Source: Avena insularis (Eukaryota > Streptophyta > Magnoliopsida > Poales > Poaceae). From it: a stretch of DNA of 64,000 bases. The translations under genes and the position numbers were made by a program. Below the pieces are notes generated by a model. It searched no databases. It saw nothing but the letters and a program-made list of their open reading frames with translations, and was not told where the DNA came from. The stretch is taken from the NCBI GenBank assembly GCA_023614405.1, contig CM042688.1:375583331-375647330 (forward strand). The letters run 5' to 3'. This document shows, one piece after another, positions 20,934 through 31,618 of this stretch; position 1 is the first letter of the stretch; each line of letters begins with the position of its first letter.

Positions 20934-21480
20934 AATTTGAAAAACGAAAGTATAGAAATTACACAAAGAGAAGTATAGAAGTTGCAGAATAGAATGTAGA
21001 GTTGTTGCTGCCTAGAAAATGAAACCAGCAAAGAGAAGTATAGAAATTTTAAAACAGAAAGTATGAAAGTTGAAAAATGGGAAGTACAGAAATTCCAAAA
21101 TGGGAAGTATAGTGTTCGCTGCCTAGAAAATGAAATCTGCAAAGGGAAATATAGAAATTTGAAAAAAGGAAGTATAGAAATTGCACAAAGAGAAGTATAG
21201 AAGTTACAAAATAGGAAGTATAGTGTTTGATGCCTAGGAAATGAAACCGGCAAAAAGGAAATAAAGAAACTGAATAAAGATAAGTATAAAAATCGAAGAA
21301 AGGGAAGTATAGAAATTGCAGAAGAAAAGTATAGTGTTTGCTGCCTACAAAATGAAACCATCAAAAGGTAGTATAGAAACTGAAGGAAGAGAAGTATAGA
21401 AATCGAAGAAAGAGAAGTATAGAACTTTTAAAAAGTGAAGTATAGTGTTCGCTGCCTAGGAAAATAAAACCGTGGACAAT
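20934..21480. repeat. 111-base tandem repeat, ~5 units
   Basis: The anchor tgcctag(g)aaa-tgaaa recurs at about 21009, 21120, 21231, 21343 and 21454, giving 111 to 112 base spacing. Within each unit smaller words (gaagtatagaaatt) recur about every 22 bases. Because 111 is a multiple of three, the minus-strand TNP2 frame reads through three and a half units as a 37-residue repeat (QxLYF..CNFYTSLCxISIL..FKFLY). I do not recognise the repeat family. Confidence 0.8.
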
Positions 21481-22120
21481 ATTTTTAAAATTACCCTTAA
21501 AAGTTTTCGTATTTGGTAAAAATTTCTGAATGAAAAGTTGCACCTACTCCATAGCTATCCAACGAGATATCATTTACATCATTTCGACAAGCAATTAAGA
21601 AAAAATCGGAAAATTACTGTCCATACTTACGAAATAAAACCGTGGACAGTATTTTTAATATTAAACTTAAACCCTTTCGAATTTGAGAAATTGTTTTGAA
21701 TGAAAAAGTTTTGTGCCTACTCCATAGCTATCCAACGAGATATTATTTGTATCATTCCGAAGAGCGTTTCAAAAATAATCGAGAAATTACTGTCCGTGGT
21801 TTTCGAAAAATCCGAATCTTAGTATATTCAAAATAACTTTTAAACTGTGCAGAATTTAGAAAAACTTTCAACATGAAAAAGGTGCATAATTTCATTATCT
21901 TTCCAGCTCAACATCATTTGCTCCGTTCTGATCAGCGGTTCAAAAAATAATAAAAAGACGTTTATGCTTGTTTATGTCAATTTCCGATTTTTAAAATGAA
22001 ATTTAAATAGCTTGCAATATGAAAAAGTTATAATATGAAAAAGTTACGGATTTTCCGTAGATTTCCAACGGTATATCATTTACATTATTCTGATAAGTGG
22101 TTAAGAAATGAGAAGTAAAA
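21470..22120. repeat. Degenerate ~163-173 base tandem repeat, 4 copies
   Basis: Each copy contains gaaaaagtt, a ccatagctatccaacg-like core and then catttacatcattycga-like sequence followed by ttaagaaa and aaattactgtcc. The catttac-like anchor falls at about 21571, 21744, 21914 and 22077, giving spacings of 173, 170 and 163. Copies 1 and 2 are similar, copies 3 and 4 more diverged. The array abuts the 111-base repeat. Family unknown. Confidence 0.6.
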
Positions 22121-22450
22121 TCGTACATTAGTAAGAAAGATAATTATCATGTTTTTAAATAAAGTATGAAAATGGCAAATGAGGCAGTATATAATTCAAA
22201 CCAAGTGAAGTATGGATCATGTATAGAATATTTATAGAATAGCGATGGTATACACACATATACATATATATATATTCTGCAATAATCACCCCCTACATAG
22301 GGCCCGGAGGGCCCATACCATTTCGGCCAACCAACATCCACCTGCCCCCGACCAGGCGGCACCTGCGCCCAACCCGACGTGAGATTCTCCCCCAGATCCG
22401 GACGTGCCTCCATCAACCAGCCTCTGAACCAGATCCCGACGATGCGGGCC
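22121..22450. other. Unassigned, with TA-rich run
   Basis: Contains a (TA)/(CA) simple run at 22251-22275 and then GC-rich sequence from 22295. No gene or element structure recognised. Confidence 0.4.
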
Positions 22451-22710
22451 GAGCGAGCGAGGGAGCGAGGCACGCCCAGGTCACTGCCAACTCCCCCTCT
22501 AGAAGAGCTTCTTCCTCGTGCGGCAGGCGGAGCGAGCGAGCGATAGTGGCAGCTGGAGCGAGGGAGCGAGGCCTTCCCATGTCTCTGTCGACTTCCCCCT
22601 TTAGAAGAGCTTCTACCTCTGCCGCGGGCCGAGCGAGGGAGTGACGGTGGGACACCGACGCGAGGGAGCGAGGACCACCCAAGTCTCCATCGACAAACCT
22701 GCAGCGGACC
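22451..22710. repeat. GC-rich ~103-base tandem repeat, 3 units
   Basis: The string cgagggagcgagg recurs at about 22453, 22557 and 22660. Each copy is followed by a related segment (cccaggtcactgccaactccccct, cccatgtctctgtcgacttccccct, cccaagtctccatcgac) and, in the first two units, by ctagaagagcttctacctc-like text. Spacing is about 104 and 103 bases. Open frames exist on both strands but reflect GC bias, and no domain was recognised. Confidence 0.65.
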
Positions 22711-23858
22711 GAGCAGTACGAGCTAAGGAGGAGTCAACCGCGCGAGGTATCCAGCTTCGCCCACGTCGTCGTCGACTTGCGCCCAGTTCGCTGGAGCTCG
22801 GGTGCGAGACACCCCGAGTGCAGTGACGTCCTATCAATGTTCGGTCGTTACAGAAGGCTACCAGACCTGGGGAAGAACGAGGTCACCCGAGAAGGGCAAG
22901 GCTAGGTATGTTCAGTCGACCTACTTTTCCCACTATTTCCATCTTGATTCCCATCTCGATTCCCCTAGTGTAATTTCAAAATTCTTCACTGTTATTTAGC
23001 AGATCTGGAAGCATACCGCCCCATCAAGCAAAATTGGTTCCAATTAGGTCGAACACTGGTGCAAATGAATTAGATCGAAGACTCAAGAGAACCTCTCCAT
23101 GATTTCAGTGTCCTTCATCTAATTTGAATATTCCTTGTACTAAACATGAGGTAGAGAGATTCAAATCATCACTTTTGTCACCTTCAGTTGAGCGAACCAA
23201 CATTGTCTATGTTGAAAAAGAGGTGAGGACAGTTTGAAATGTTCTTAGAATGCACACCTTGAGCTAACTCTATGTCACCTTGTAAGTTAAGAAGTGACAA
23301 CATTGTTGACTCAACAGTACAGATCTTCTTTGTTTAAGTTATTAGTTTAGCAATACAGAATGCATAACAATAGGTAAAAGTGACCCACCAACATTGTTGA
23401 ATCAGCAAAACAAAAATAAAAAAAGAAGTACAAGAAGAACAAAGAAGTGCCATCATTGTTGCATAAGCACTACAGATTGAGTTTTGTTTATGTTTTGAGC
23501 TATGCATATTTCAATAGCCATCAAAAAATATAAGAAGTACAATATGAATTAAGAAAAAAGTACGAGAATTAGTGACTTAGAAGTACTTGAATTAGTGACT
23601 TGCTAGTACAAATATATAACAAATACCATAACTGTTGAATAAGCAGTGCAAGGATTAGGGTCAAAGCAGTACTGATATAACTTGATTTATATTACTAACA
23701 TATTTAATGTTATATGGTCCATTGTTCTGATTTATCTTTCTATTCTATGTTTAGGGAAATTATGAGATTACACTCAGTGTGTTTGATCTAGTACCTTTGC
23801 AATGCACACCAGTACTACCACATAACTTTTTTGTTGTAGGATATTCACTAGAAAATAA
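22711..23858. other. Unassigned spacer left of gypsy element D
   Basis: The GC-rich part to about 22910 ends with a donor-like aaggctaggtatgttc, after which the sequence becomes AT-rich and intron-like. Between 23190 and 23650 a motif like aacattgttgaatcagcagtaca recurs several times in diverged form. No ORF or TE domain was recognised. It could be the remains of a captured gene leader, but I cannot support that. Confidence 0.35.
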
Positions 23859-25522
23859 CGAAGGATTATGCCACATAACAAAACTACTAACAACATGGCG
23901 GAGTATGAGGCCCTCATTCACGGACTTTGGGTAGCCAAGGATATTGGCATCAAGCGCATAGTTTGCGGTGGAGATTCCGACTTGGTTGCCCAGTAGGTGG
24001 CTCGCACCTGGAACGCGCGAAACCCTATGATGACGGCATATCGATACGAAGTAGACGAAATAGCCAAGTGCTTCGACGGCTACGAAGTCAAGTACGTCAA
24101 AAGGGAGGAGAATGAGGCGACAAATCTGTTGTCAAAACTTGGATCAGCTCGCCGACCTATTCTGCTAGGCATTTTTCTGGAGCATTTACGGACACCATCC
24201 GTGAAGGGAGCGGACCCCGACAACCCGAATAGAGTGGACTCATTCGTTAATTCAGTAACAGTGACCTTTCCAGCTTGGATGAAACCGTTCATGGACTATC
24301 TACAAGACGGAACTTTACCCACCGACGAAGTCGAAAGCCGGCAAATAGTATGTAGAGCAAAAGGCTACGTCATCATTGATGGCCAGCTATACAAAAGAAG
24401 TACGACGGGAGTTTTCCTACGATGCGTCTCCCAACAGCAAGGTATTGACATCCTTAGAGAAATACATCTCGGAGATTGCAAGCATCACGCCGCTCCCTGA
24501 TCATTGGTTTCAAGGCTTTCCGACAAGGATTCTACTGGTTAACTGCCAAGGCGGATGCCGACAAGTTGGTGCAAACATGTCTTGGGTGTCAGTTTTATGC
24601 AAGACAACCAAATGTTCCAACTGAAGAATTGTGAACCATACCAATAACTTGGCCGTTTGCAGTCTGGGGGATGGACATGGTGGGTCCTTTGCAAACAACA
24701 CCTTGTGGATTTAGACACCTGCTAGTAGCAGTGGATAAGTTTGCAAAATGGATTGAAGCTAAACCCATTATAAAGCTCGATGGGGTAACAACCCTGAAAT
24801 TTGTCTGGGATCTAGTGGTGAGATTTGGTATCCCACACAGGAGAAGTTGAGTACTGTCATGAAAAAGGTATCCGCCTTGACCTAGCATATGTGGCATATC
24901 CACAGTCAAATGGACAAGTAGAAAGGGCCAATGGACTAATTTTACACATAATCAAGCCATGCTTAGAGGCACCGCTACACAGGCAGCTGGATCCTGAGCG
25001 GAGGAATTACCATCTATATTGTGGAGTTTAAGAATAACACCCAACAGATCCACTGGCTTGACCCCTTTCTTCATGTTTTATGGAGGAAAATCCATCCTAC
25101 CATCCGACATCCTCCACGATGCACCAAGAGTCACCGGCTACAAGGAGGATGATGTTGAAGAATCCAGACGCCTATCTGTGGACCTACTCGAGGAAGAGCA
25201 TGAGCTGGCATGCCAGAGATCCGCCATCTACCAGCAGAAGCTACGTGGATACCATAGTCTCTATGTTAAGCATCTCTCGTTTAAAGAGGGGGATCTAGTG
25301 CTTAGACTCAAGCATGAGAAATCACGCAAACTATTCCCACCTTGGGAAGGACCGTTTGTCATAAGCAAAGCATTGCTCAATGGTTCCTATTACCTCGTCG
25401 ATATCCACGAGTTGAAAGATATGCCAAAAAATCGCAAGCGCAAGCAACGTGACTCCAATGATGATTACTCGGAGACAAATCGACCATGGAACATAGCACA
25501 ACTACGTCCCTGTTACACTTAG
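23859..25522 (+). pseudogene. Element D pol remnant: RNase H and integrase
   Basis: Starts with NNMAEYEALIHGL and VCGGDSDLVAQ (RNase H), a TAG where Gln is expected at 23994, then ARTWNARNPMMTAYRYEVDE. The H2C2 zinc-binding region (EIHLGDCKHHAAP, then after a TGA and frameshift FRQGFYWLTAKADADKL and CLGCQFYARQ) is at 24455-24610. Integrase follows: AVWGMDMVGP (first Asp), VVRFGIPH, then a deletion that removes the TDNGTNF segment with the second Asp, and YPQSNGQVERANGLI (Glu retained). The C-terminal 167 codons (25019-25522) are open: TPNRSTGLTPFFMFYGG, FKEGDLVLRLKHEKSRKLFP and TNRPWNIAQLRPCYT. Inactive. Confidence 0.87.
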
Positions 25523-26032
25523 CATATTTTATATTATGTAATAAGTTTCTTATATGATCAATGAAATAAAGCATTTCGTTCACTCATATTTCCTGAGTCT
25601 TTTACCTCCTTTAGTGTTTATTTTTGGATCATGTAAACCCTTTATGCGCAAGTATGCATTTGCACTTGTAAAAATTCCGCCTACAGGCGTTAGCTTAAGT
25701 TTTCTGGTCTACACGTTTTGTGAAGTTTTTATGTGGATTCTAGAGTAGTGACTTCTCGGCACTCAAAGCCGGCGATTTTGCTCTTAGGTTCTTGATGGTG
25801 CTATTAAGCATCATTGCTTGAGAGCATAGTTCTGTGCCGCGAGTCTTCTGTCTCACAAAAGGTCAAGCATACGAACCAGAATAATGGATAAGCCAACACT
25901 TGCTTAAAAAATATATACATGTTGGAAACAGATAAGTAGCAGGAAACTTGAGTACAAGTTTTTTCCGCCTTACGAATTCATCAGTTTTTTCCGCATACAC
26001 ATTGCAGAGATACATTTCATACAAACATTGTT
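25523..26032. other. Spacer between pol and antisense gene of D
   Basis: About 500 bases with no domain on either strand. It is likely the convergent 3' UTR region of the + strand pol transcript and of the minus-strand antisense gene. Confidence 0.5.
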
Positions 26033-29000
26033 TTATGGCCCTACTGTAGGGGACTTTGTGGTTGCATCATCAACAGGAGAGCCAGGCCTAGAGAGTTCAT
26101 CAAATTTGGAGGGGCCAGGGCTAGACTCAGAAGATGCCAGATCCTCATCCATCTCCTCGGCAGACATGTAGACGTCCGCCTTGACCATCTTGGCAACCTT
26201 GGTGTCGTTGCCGGCGAGGGAGTTCCAAATAGCATCACTATCGATCTCCTTTCCTTCCTTGTCAAACTTCGGCATGCCGGAGGTTACCAGATCAATGTCG
26301 GCGTTGTCATAGTGCGCCTTGACCAAGGTCAAGGTCATCCTTGCACCTGCCCGGACGCAAGAGGCTTTCCAGTCCTTGACTTTCTCAAGGGCTCGGTGCA
26401 GGATTTTCGAGTACTTGACCGCTGATTCTGCCGCCTTGATGTTGATGCCCATGGGCTGTGCTATCTCCTTGGCCTTGGCAATGGCGGTGTTTATGAAGTT
26501 GCCAGCAAAAATCATGCATTATTTTGGATCCAGAGCACCTTCACCCATGTTGGATAAACCAATGGGGGTTGTGTTTTTGTTAGAGACAAATGATCATGAG
26601 TACAATAATACAAGTATCCATCTTATAGAAATTGACAAAGTTGGAGGAAGGTTACTAAAGATGCTCATCTCCGCTTGCTTGCAGATCTCCGCCAAGGTTT
26701 CATGCTCCTCTTGGACTTTCTTGTACACCTCAAGGTTCGGATCATTCTGCTCTTTAGTAGCTTAGTTTTGACCTTTGAGGCATTCAATCTCATCCTTCAG
26801 GCGCTGCATCTCGGCGTCAACAGACTCTTGCATGGCCTTCATCGCCTGCTCATGGCCATTGATAGCTTCAGCCAGGTCCTTCTTGAAAATTTTATTTTGA
26901 TCGTCAAGCTCATGGATATGCTTGGATTGCTCGACGATGCTCTTTGCTTTGGCAATGGCCTCTGTAAGACGGAGAATGGAGAGAATTATGAGAAGCCATA
27001 AGAAAAGTAAAGAGCTGTTAAAAAGAAACAGACTCTGGCTATTTTTTATCTGTTGCTTCAGTAAGGCTATTTTACCTTGTTCAAGGTCCAAGTCCTTCCG
27101 CAAGTTACCAAAACTCTTGTTGGCGGCAATTCTCCGAGTATTTTCATTCTGCAAAAAGGATAACATGTTTAGCTTCTCTGGAGCATCTAGTCGGAACTAT
27201 CCAGTTTCAACTAAATGCTCGGGGCTATAGTATCAGATTTTAATCAACAAGTGTTCTCTCTTAGAGTGTCTAGCCGGAATTATCATTCTAAACTAGAAAC
27301 TCGGGGGCTACACTAACAAGTTCTACACTTAGTTCTTTGGAGCACTTAGGCCAAAAGACAGTGGTTTTCCGCCTAAGAGCTCGGGGGCTACAATGAGATA
27401 TATTACATAGTAAAATAAGTAAAGTTTAGAAACTTACAATGGCAATAACCTTCAGATTGTTGGCCAAGTGAGCGTATGAGTCATGGAAGCTATGGGAATT
27501 TTTATAAATATCATGTGCCTGTTTGATGAGATCATCAAGGCATAAAGTCAAAGGAGTCAAAGCCAGAGGAGTTGTCGAAGCCGGAGGTGTGGATCATGCC
27601 CTGGCCGCCTGCTGTGTGATGATGGCAGTCGATGGCTTAGAGGCTCCCGCCTTGTCTGTTGCTTTGGCCGCCTCCGCTCCCTCCATCACCTACTTCCCTT
27701 TCTCGATGGCATCCTTAGCCGGAGCTTCAGCCATTTTAGAGGAAGTACTCTCCTGTGTTGCCTGACCACTAGGCATAATATCCATGCCGACAGAGCCTGA
27801 GATATCCGTCGTCGGATCGATGTCAATCTCCACGACGGAGGTTTCAGGGATGATGGGGGATGAAGGACCAGTGGGGCCTGTAACAGGTTTGGCGTCAGGA
27901 GTAGGGGGAGCACTGATGGGAGAGGACTTGATTTCCATATCCTTGGTCAGCATATCACGAATATTTTTGGACCCTCCAACATCTTTGGAGGATTGCTTCA
28001 GGCCAACACCAGATTTCTTCCTGAAACATACTCAGTATAAGTACATGAATTGAATAGGTGCAACAAAAATTAAAGTTGGAGAATGAATGAACTTACACTA
28101 CAATAGATGACCTAGCTAAGGGGATGCTGGTAGACTTCTTCTTCGCCACCTCTAAGGCAGTGGATTTGTTGGAGACTCCACTCTCCGATTTCTTCTTCTT
28201 CTTGCCCTCGGCAGCATCGTCAGAGGTGGAGCTCTTCCGCTTTCGCGTTGCCAAAGCTGGATGATCCTTGGAGGCATCATCGTCGGACACCACCTAGATA
28301 TCCTTCATCTTGGGATCATAGACCTAGGAGTCCATCTGATCCACCGCCAAGGTTGCTAGCTGTAAGACAAAGGAGTGTTAGATTGGTGACTTCAAGACGA
28401 AAAAACCTTAGAGTGTATGTAACGAGCAACAAAGGAAGCATAAGCTACCTATGGGCACTTACCGCATTCGAACATGTCATAGATGATCTTGAAGCCACGC
28501 TTGCTGTCCTTCATCTTGACCATGTCCTTAAGCCGGAGCTTGATGGTGTCATTGGAGAAGTTGTCCTGCAAAATTCGCATGGGATCTTTTCAATCCTTGG
28601 AGTACATACACATCACCTCGGCACGATGCTGGAGGGGTTGGATCTGCCTAGTTAAATAGCACATGGCTAGGTCCAAGCCAGTCAGACCTCCATCTACGAG
28701 CCACTCGATCCGCCTTATGGCGCGGTTGGCTTCTTTGTCGGACGGGAGGGATGCTTGGGACCTCTAGGTGGGTGCTTCGGCGGCATCTCCATCGACAAAG
28801 TCGGGGTACGTCTCTAGACGGTTGGGCAGAGGAATGACTGGGCCGTAAAAATATGTACGTTGCTAGTTCTTACAATACTCGTGGCCCACGATGTCGGGGA
28901 AGCACCGGCTAGGCCAGATCTTAAAGATAATTGTTCCACAAATCCGCTGTTCCTCCTTGGACTCTATAGACTCTCTCTTGACGGTTAAAAAGTAGATAGA

Positions 29001-29505
29001 CATATCTAACCTAGGCTTGATTCCTAGGTCCTTCGCACAAAGCTATGAAGTTGCTAAGTAGGAGGATGCTGTTGGGAGAGAGATTGTGGGGAAGTACCTA
29101 GAAATAACGAAGGACGTTCATGACGTAGTCCGAGGCTGGCAGGCTTACGCCATGCACCAGCTGAGCTTTGAGGTACACCTTCTCTCCGGCTCGGGGATAA
29201 GGAGTCACCTCGCCAGCCGGTGTCGGCCACCAGACCAAACCCTCAGTCGCGGGGAGATACTCCTCGGCAATGAGTTCTTGTAGATCTTCGGCGGAGAGGT
29301 CAGAGCCCCTCCACACTCCCTTGTGGGAATCACTTTCTTCTTCTGCAGCATCTAGCGCCGCCCATTTTTGGTCACTGCCGGTGGTTTCCACCACGGCGGA
29401 GGTAGGGATGATGACCCCCTCCAGTGGGACAGTCACTCCATGGGATGGATCTGTGGAAGCATCGGGAGTCGCCGTTGTTGAGGGAGCAGGGCTGCTGGAG
29501 GCCAT
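26033..29505 (-). pseudogene. Antisense multi-exon gene of Tat-type gypsy element
   Basis: ATG at 29505 starts MASSSPAPSTTATPDASTDP. The first exon runs to a GTAAGT donor near 28463 and contains WRGSDLSAEDLQELIAEEYL, SLPASDYVMNVLRYF and LGIKPRLDMSIYF, matching the 'putative gypsy type transposon' (Transposase_28) domain. Later exons have plausible borders: about 28360-28095 with basic KRKSS and KKKKKS motifs (nuclear localisation likely), 28022-27438, 27149-27077, 26966 to about 26660 (coiled coil, AKSIVEQSKHIHELDDQNKI), and 26512-26033 (KVKDWKASCVRAGARMTLTL, acidic end). Stops, mostly TAG, occur in several exons. Function unknown. Such antisense genes are a known trait of this lineage, lying between pol and the 3' LTR. 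Confidence 0.78.
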
Positions 29506-30077
29506 TGCATAGATAGAGGAAGGTGGAGGGGGTAGGAAGCTCTGGTTAGGGTTTTTCGTCAGAAAACTTGAACGGTCGCGCAGCTGGAGGAAGATGAAGG
29601 CACAAGGAAGAACGCGGGTAAAAGTAAAAGCCTAAGCCACAGTTAATATATATAGACCCAGTGTCAAGATTCATGTAGAAAGATTCGACGGACGAAGTGT
29701 TGTCGACGTGGAGATGAGCGTGCGTGGTAATTTTGCCACGTTCTCCATCTTTGCCGCTTTAACGTTTCATATTTTGCACGCGTAAAAATAGCTAATGATT
29801 AATTCACTGCCTTCTATGAGTTTCGAGGTAGCGTAGGCTGTAGCCTACGTCATTTTCTGACCGTTGCAATGGAGAGGTTACATCTGAAGATTCCATCAAA
29901 GACGGAAGATATCCGTCTATGGAAGCAAAGATTGAAAGAATCTCTGGCTACATTACGAAGATGGAGAGGACTGTAGGGTTCTTTGGGAGAACTTCGAGAT
30001 ATTGCTTGATGGATTACCGACATCATATAGATGGAGCATTCAAGACCAATGGGAAAGTCGGCATAAGATCTCAAAGT
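29506..30077. other. Promoter-side spacer of antisense gene, up to PPT
   Basis: Between the antisense ATG and the PPT. It contains the minus-strand TATA box at 29647-29654 and otherwise non-coding sequence. A short + strand open stretch at 29919-30167 crosses into the LTR and is not a gene. Confidence 0.45.
29647..29654 (-). promoter_or_regulatory. TATA box of the antisense gene
   Basis: TATATATA on the minus strand, 142 bases upstream of the ATG at 29505, in the context gggtctatatatattaac. Position and orientation suit an independent promoter for the antisense gene, outside the LTR. Confidence 0.5.
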
Positions 30078-30091
30078 CCTCCGGGGGCTAC
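30078..30091 (+). other. Polypurine-tract-like sequence of element D
   Basis: The sequence cctccgggggctac immediately precedes the LTR start at 30092. G-rich PPTs of the form 'ccgggggctac' next to TGTTGGGG or TGTCGGGG are usual for Tat-type grass elements. Confidence 0.7.
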
Positions 30092-30629
30092 TGTTGGGGA
30101 TATGCTAAATGGGTATCACCATAGCATGTCTCTAATCCAGCTAACCCGGATGGCCCACAGTTGGTAGCATGGCCCATAGCCTGCTAGGCAACCCAGTTAG
30201 ATGGATCTAGAAGGGAGGCCCATGCCGGATGAAGGAAGGCTACGTAGGAGTCAACGACATACTCAGAGTCTTGGAGTACAAGACACGAAGACTAGTTAGT
30301 GTTAGTGTAGGACTCTTTACCTTGTCCTGCAAGGTCCTTTCCCTGTAACCCCAGGTTCTGGTGCCTTTATAAGCCAGACATGTGGGATCCTTTAGGGCAC
30401 AATGTCAGATACGATACACAACATCCTCGCACAACAAACCAATCTCTCTAACTCGGCGTATTGCCATTATAGTGATTTATAGCAGGAGTAGAGTTCCGCC
30501 ACCATTGTGGGACTTGAACCTAGGTAAGCTGTGTTACCTCGTTCCCGGAAACTCTCCACCTTACCCCACGTATCTAAACACGCTTTGTGAGGACCCCTCC
30601 ATGGAGTACTCGTCGGCAATACCATGATA
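30092..30629 (+). mobile_element. LTR of element D
   Basis: A 538-base LTR starting TGTTGGGGATATGC and ending ccatgata. The final CA appears as TA, a C to T change, compared with the related LTR end 'accacgaca' of element C. A TATA-like tttataag lies at 30366-30373. It has a PPT on its left and a PBS (ttggcgccaaccgtggggc, 30631-30649) on its right, so it serves as a 3' LTR to the left and a 5' LTR to the right. Confidence 0.78.
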
Positions 30630-30630
30630 G

Positions 30631-30649
30631 TTGGCGCCAACCGTGGGGC
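30631..30649 (+). other. Primer binding site next to D LTR
   Basis: TTGGCGCCAACCGTGGGGC starts one base after the LTR end, the same form as the PBS of element C (31571 onward). It is followed by only ~39 bases of leader before element C begins at 30689. Confidence 0.7.
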
Positions 30650-30688
30650 AAGAGGCGCTTCAAGCTCTACACCAGGCGAAGTCCATGC

Positions 30689-31569
30689 TGTCGGGGGGAT
30701 GACCCCCGGGTAGGCCAAGACAGGATCAACTAGCCAGCTCCAGGGAGATCTGGCTAGATGGCCACAAGACAAAGAACCCTAGCCAGGTGATACTCTTCAC
30801 CCGGTCTGTGTCAAGATTCCCCGGCTGGACCGTCTAGCTAGGGGCCAAGATAGATGGCTGGGTGGACACCTCTACCCGGCCGCCTCGGATCTGTTGGCCA
30901 AAGGTACGGGAGGGGGTGACGCTCCTTGCTGAGTGCACCCTTGACCAGACAGGCTGGCACGCTGCTCTTCCGGCACTACCAGACGAGGGAGCCAAAGCGC
31001 TAAGGCCAGGAGATGACGAGTAAAGCTCCGGCTGATGGATAAAGCACCAAGCTGATGGATAAAGCACCAGGTGACACCCAAAGTGGAGGCACTGGGACGC
31101 TATGGCACTGTCCCCACCTGTACTGGAGCTTGACTGGGTCCTGGACCACCAGCTGGACCCGGTCAGCCGTCTCGCTTTGTAAACCCAAAACCCCAAACAG
31201 TAAACCCTAGAACTCACATTGTAACCTACCCTTCTACCAGTATATAAGGAGGGGTAGTGCTAGGGTTCTAGGTAAGGCATTACGAGTTACAAGTTAGCCA
31301 GAATCACCAAGTCAAGTAGTTCATCTTCCTCTAGCTCCCGATAGCAACTAGGGAAACAGCTCAAGGAGCACTTGTATCAAGCATCTGCTCCCCATATAGT
31401 TGATGCTTGTAGGAGTAGGAGTGTTACCTCGACAAGCGGGCTCCAAACCTGGGTACATCACTGTGTATACAGTATCTATGACCAACCCGTTGCGAGTAGC
31501 CACCGATATCATCCTGATTGTCCCCTCTCTTGCCATCCCCGATGACACTACCATTTCCACACCACGACA
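30689..31569 (+). mobile_element. 5' LTR of element C
   Basis: 881 bases, TG...CA (ends accacgaca). A TATA box TATATAAGG is at 31241-31249, with the leader following. The PBS begins directly downstream. The short direct repeat at about 31030-31070 (two copies of gctgatggataaagcacca) is an internal feature of this LTR copy. Confidence 0.82.
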
Positions 31570-31570
31570 G

Positions 31571-31590
31571 TTGGCGCCCACCTTGGGGCA
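31571..31590 (+). other. Primer binding site of element C
   Basis: TTGGCGCCCACCTTGGGGCA, one base after the LTR end. The TGGCGCC start is the tRNA-complementary core used by Tat-type elements. The primer tRNA was not determined. Confidence 0.75.
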
Positions 31591-31618
31591 CAATGCTTTA
31601 GCTAGGGTCATCTTTCGC

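Larger units (their letters stand above)
12479..20940 (-). mobile_element. CACTA (En/Spm) transposon, right end not found
   Basis: A terminus CACTAGTAGAAACC starts at 12479 inside the LINE. The preceding GCA (12476-12478) would be the 3-base TSD. Subterminal repeats follow, then a minus-strand gene with Transposase_24 and Ulp1-like parts, a small ORF, a divergent promoter region, a + strand ORF, and the C-terminal TNP2 transposase on the minus strand. No inverted CTACTAGTG end was found to the right. Recognisable CACTA sequence stops at about 20940, where a tandem repeat replaces the N-terminal two thirds of TNP2. The element is therefore defective. The interrupted 5' part of the LINE was not recovered to its right. 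Confidence 0.82.
23859..30688 (+). mobile_element. Gypsy element D (Tat-type), 5'-truncated, host of C
   Basis: On the + strand: RNase H and integrase remnants (23859-25522), a spacer, an antisense intron-containing gene (29505-26033, minus), a PPT (30078-30091), an LTR (30092-30629), and a PBS with ~40 bases of leader (30630-30688). It is then interrupted by element C. Gag, protease and RT are missing on the left. RNase H/integrase sequence of this type plus the antisense gene is characteristic of the Tat lineage of plant Ty3/gypsy elements. Confidence 0.82.

Noticed and set aside
23847..23862. CACTAGAAAATAAC string as a second CACTA terminus
   Set aside because: It is in the same orientation as the terminus at 12479, whereas a right end must be inverted, and no subterminal repeats lie beside it.
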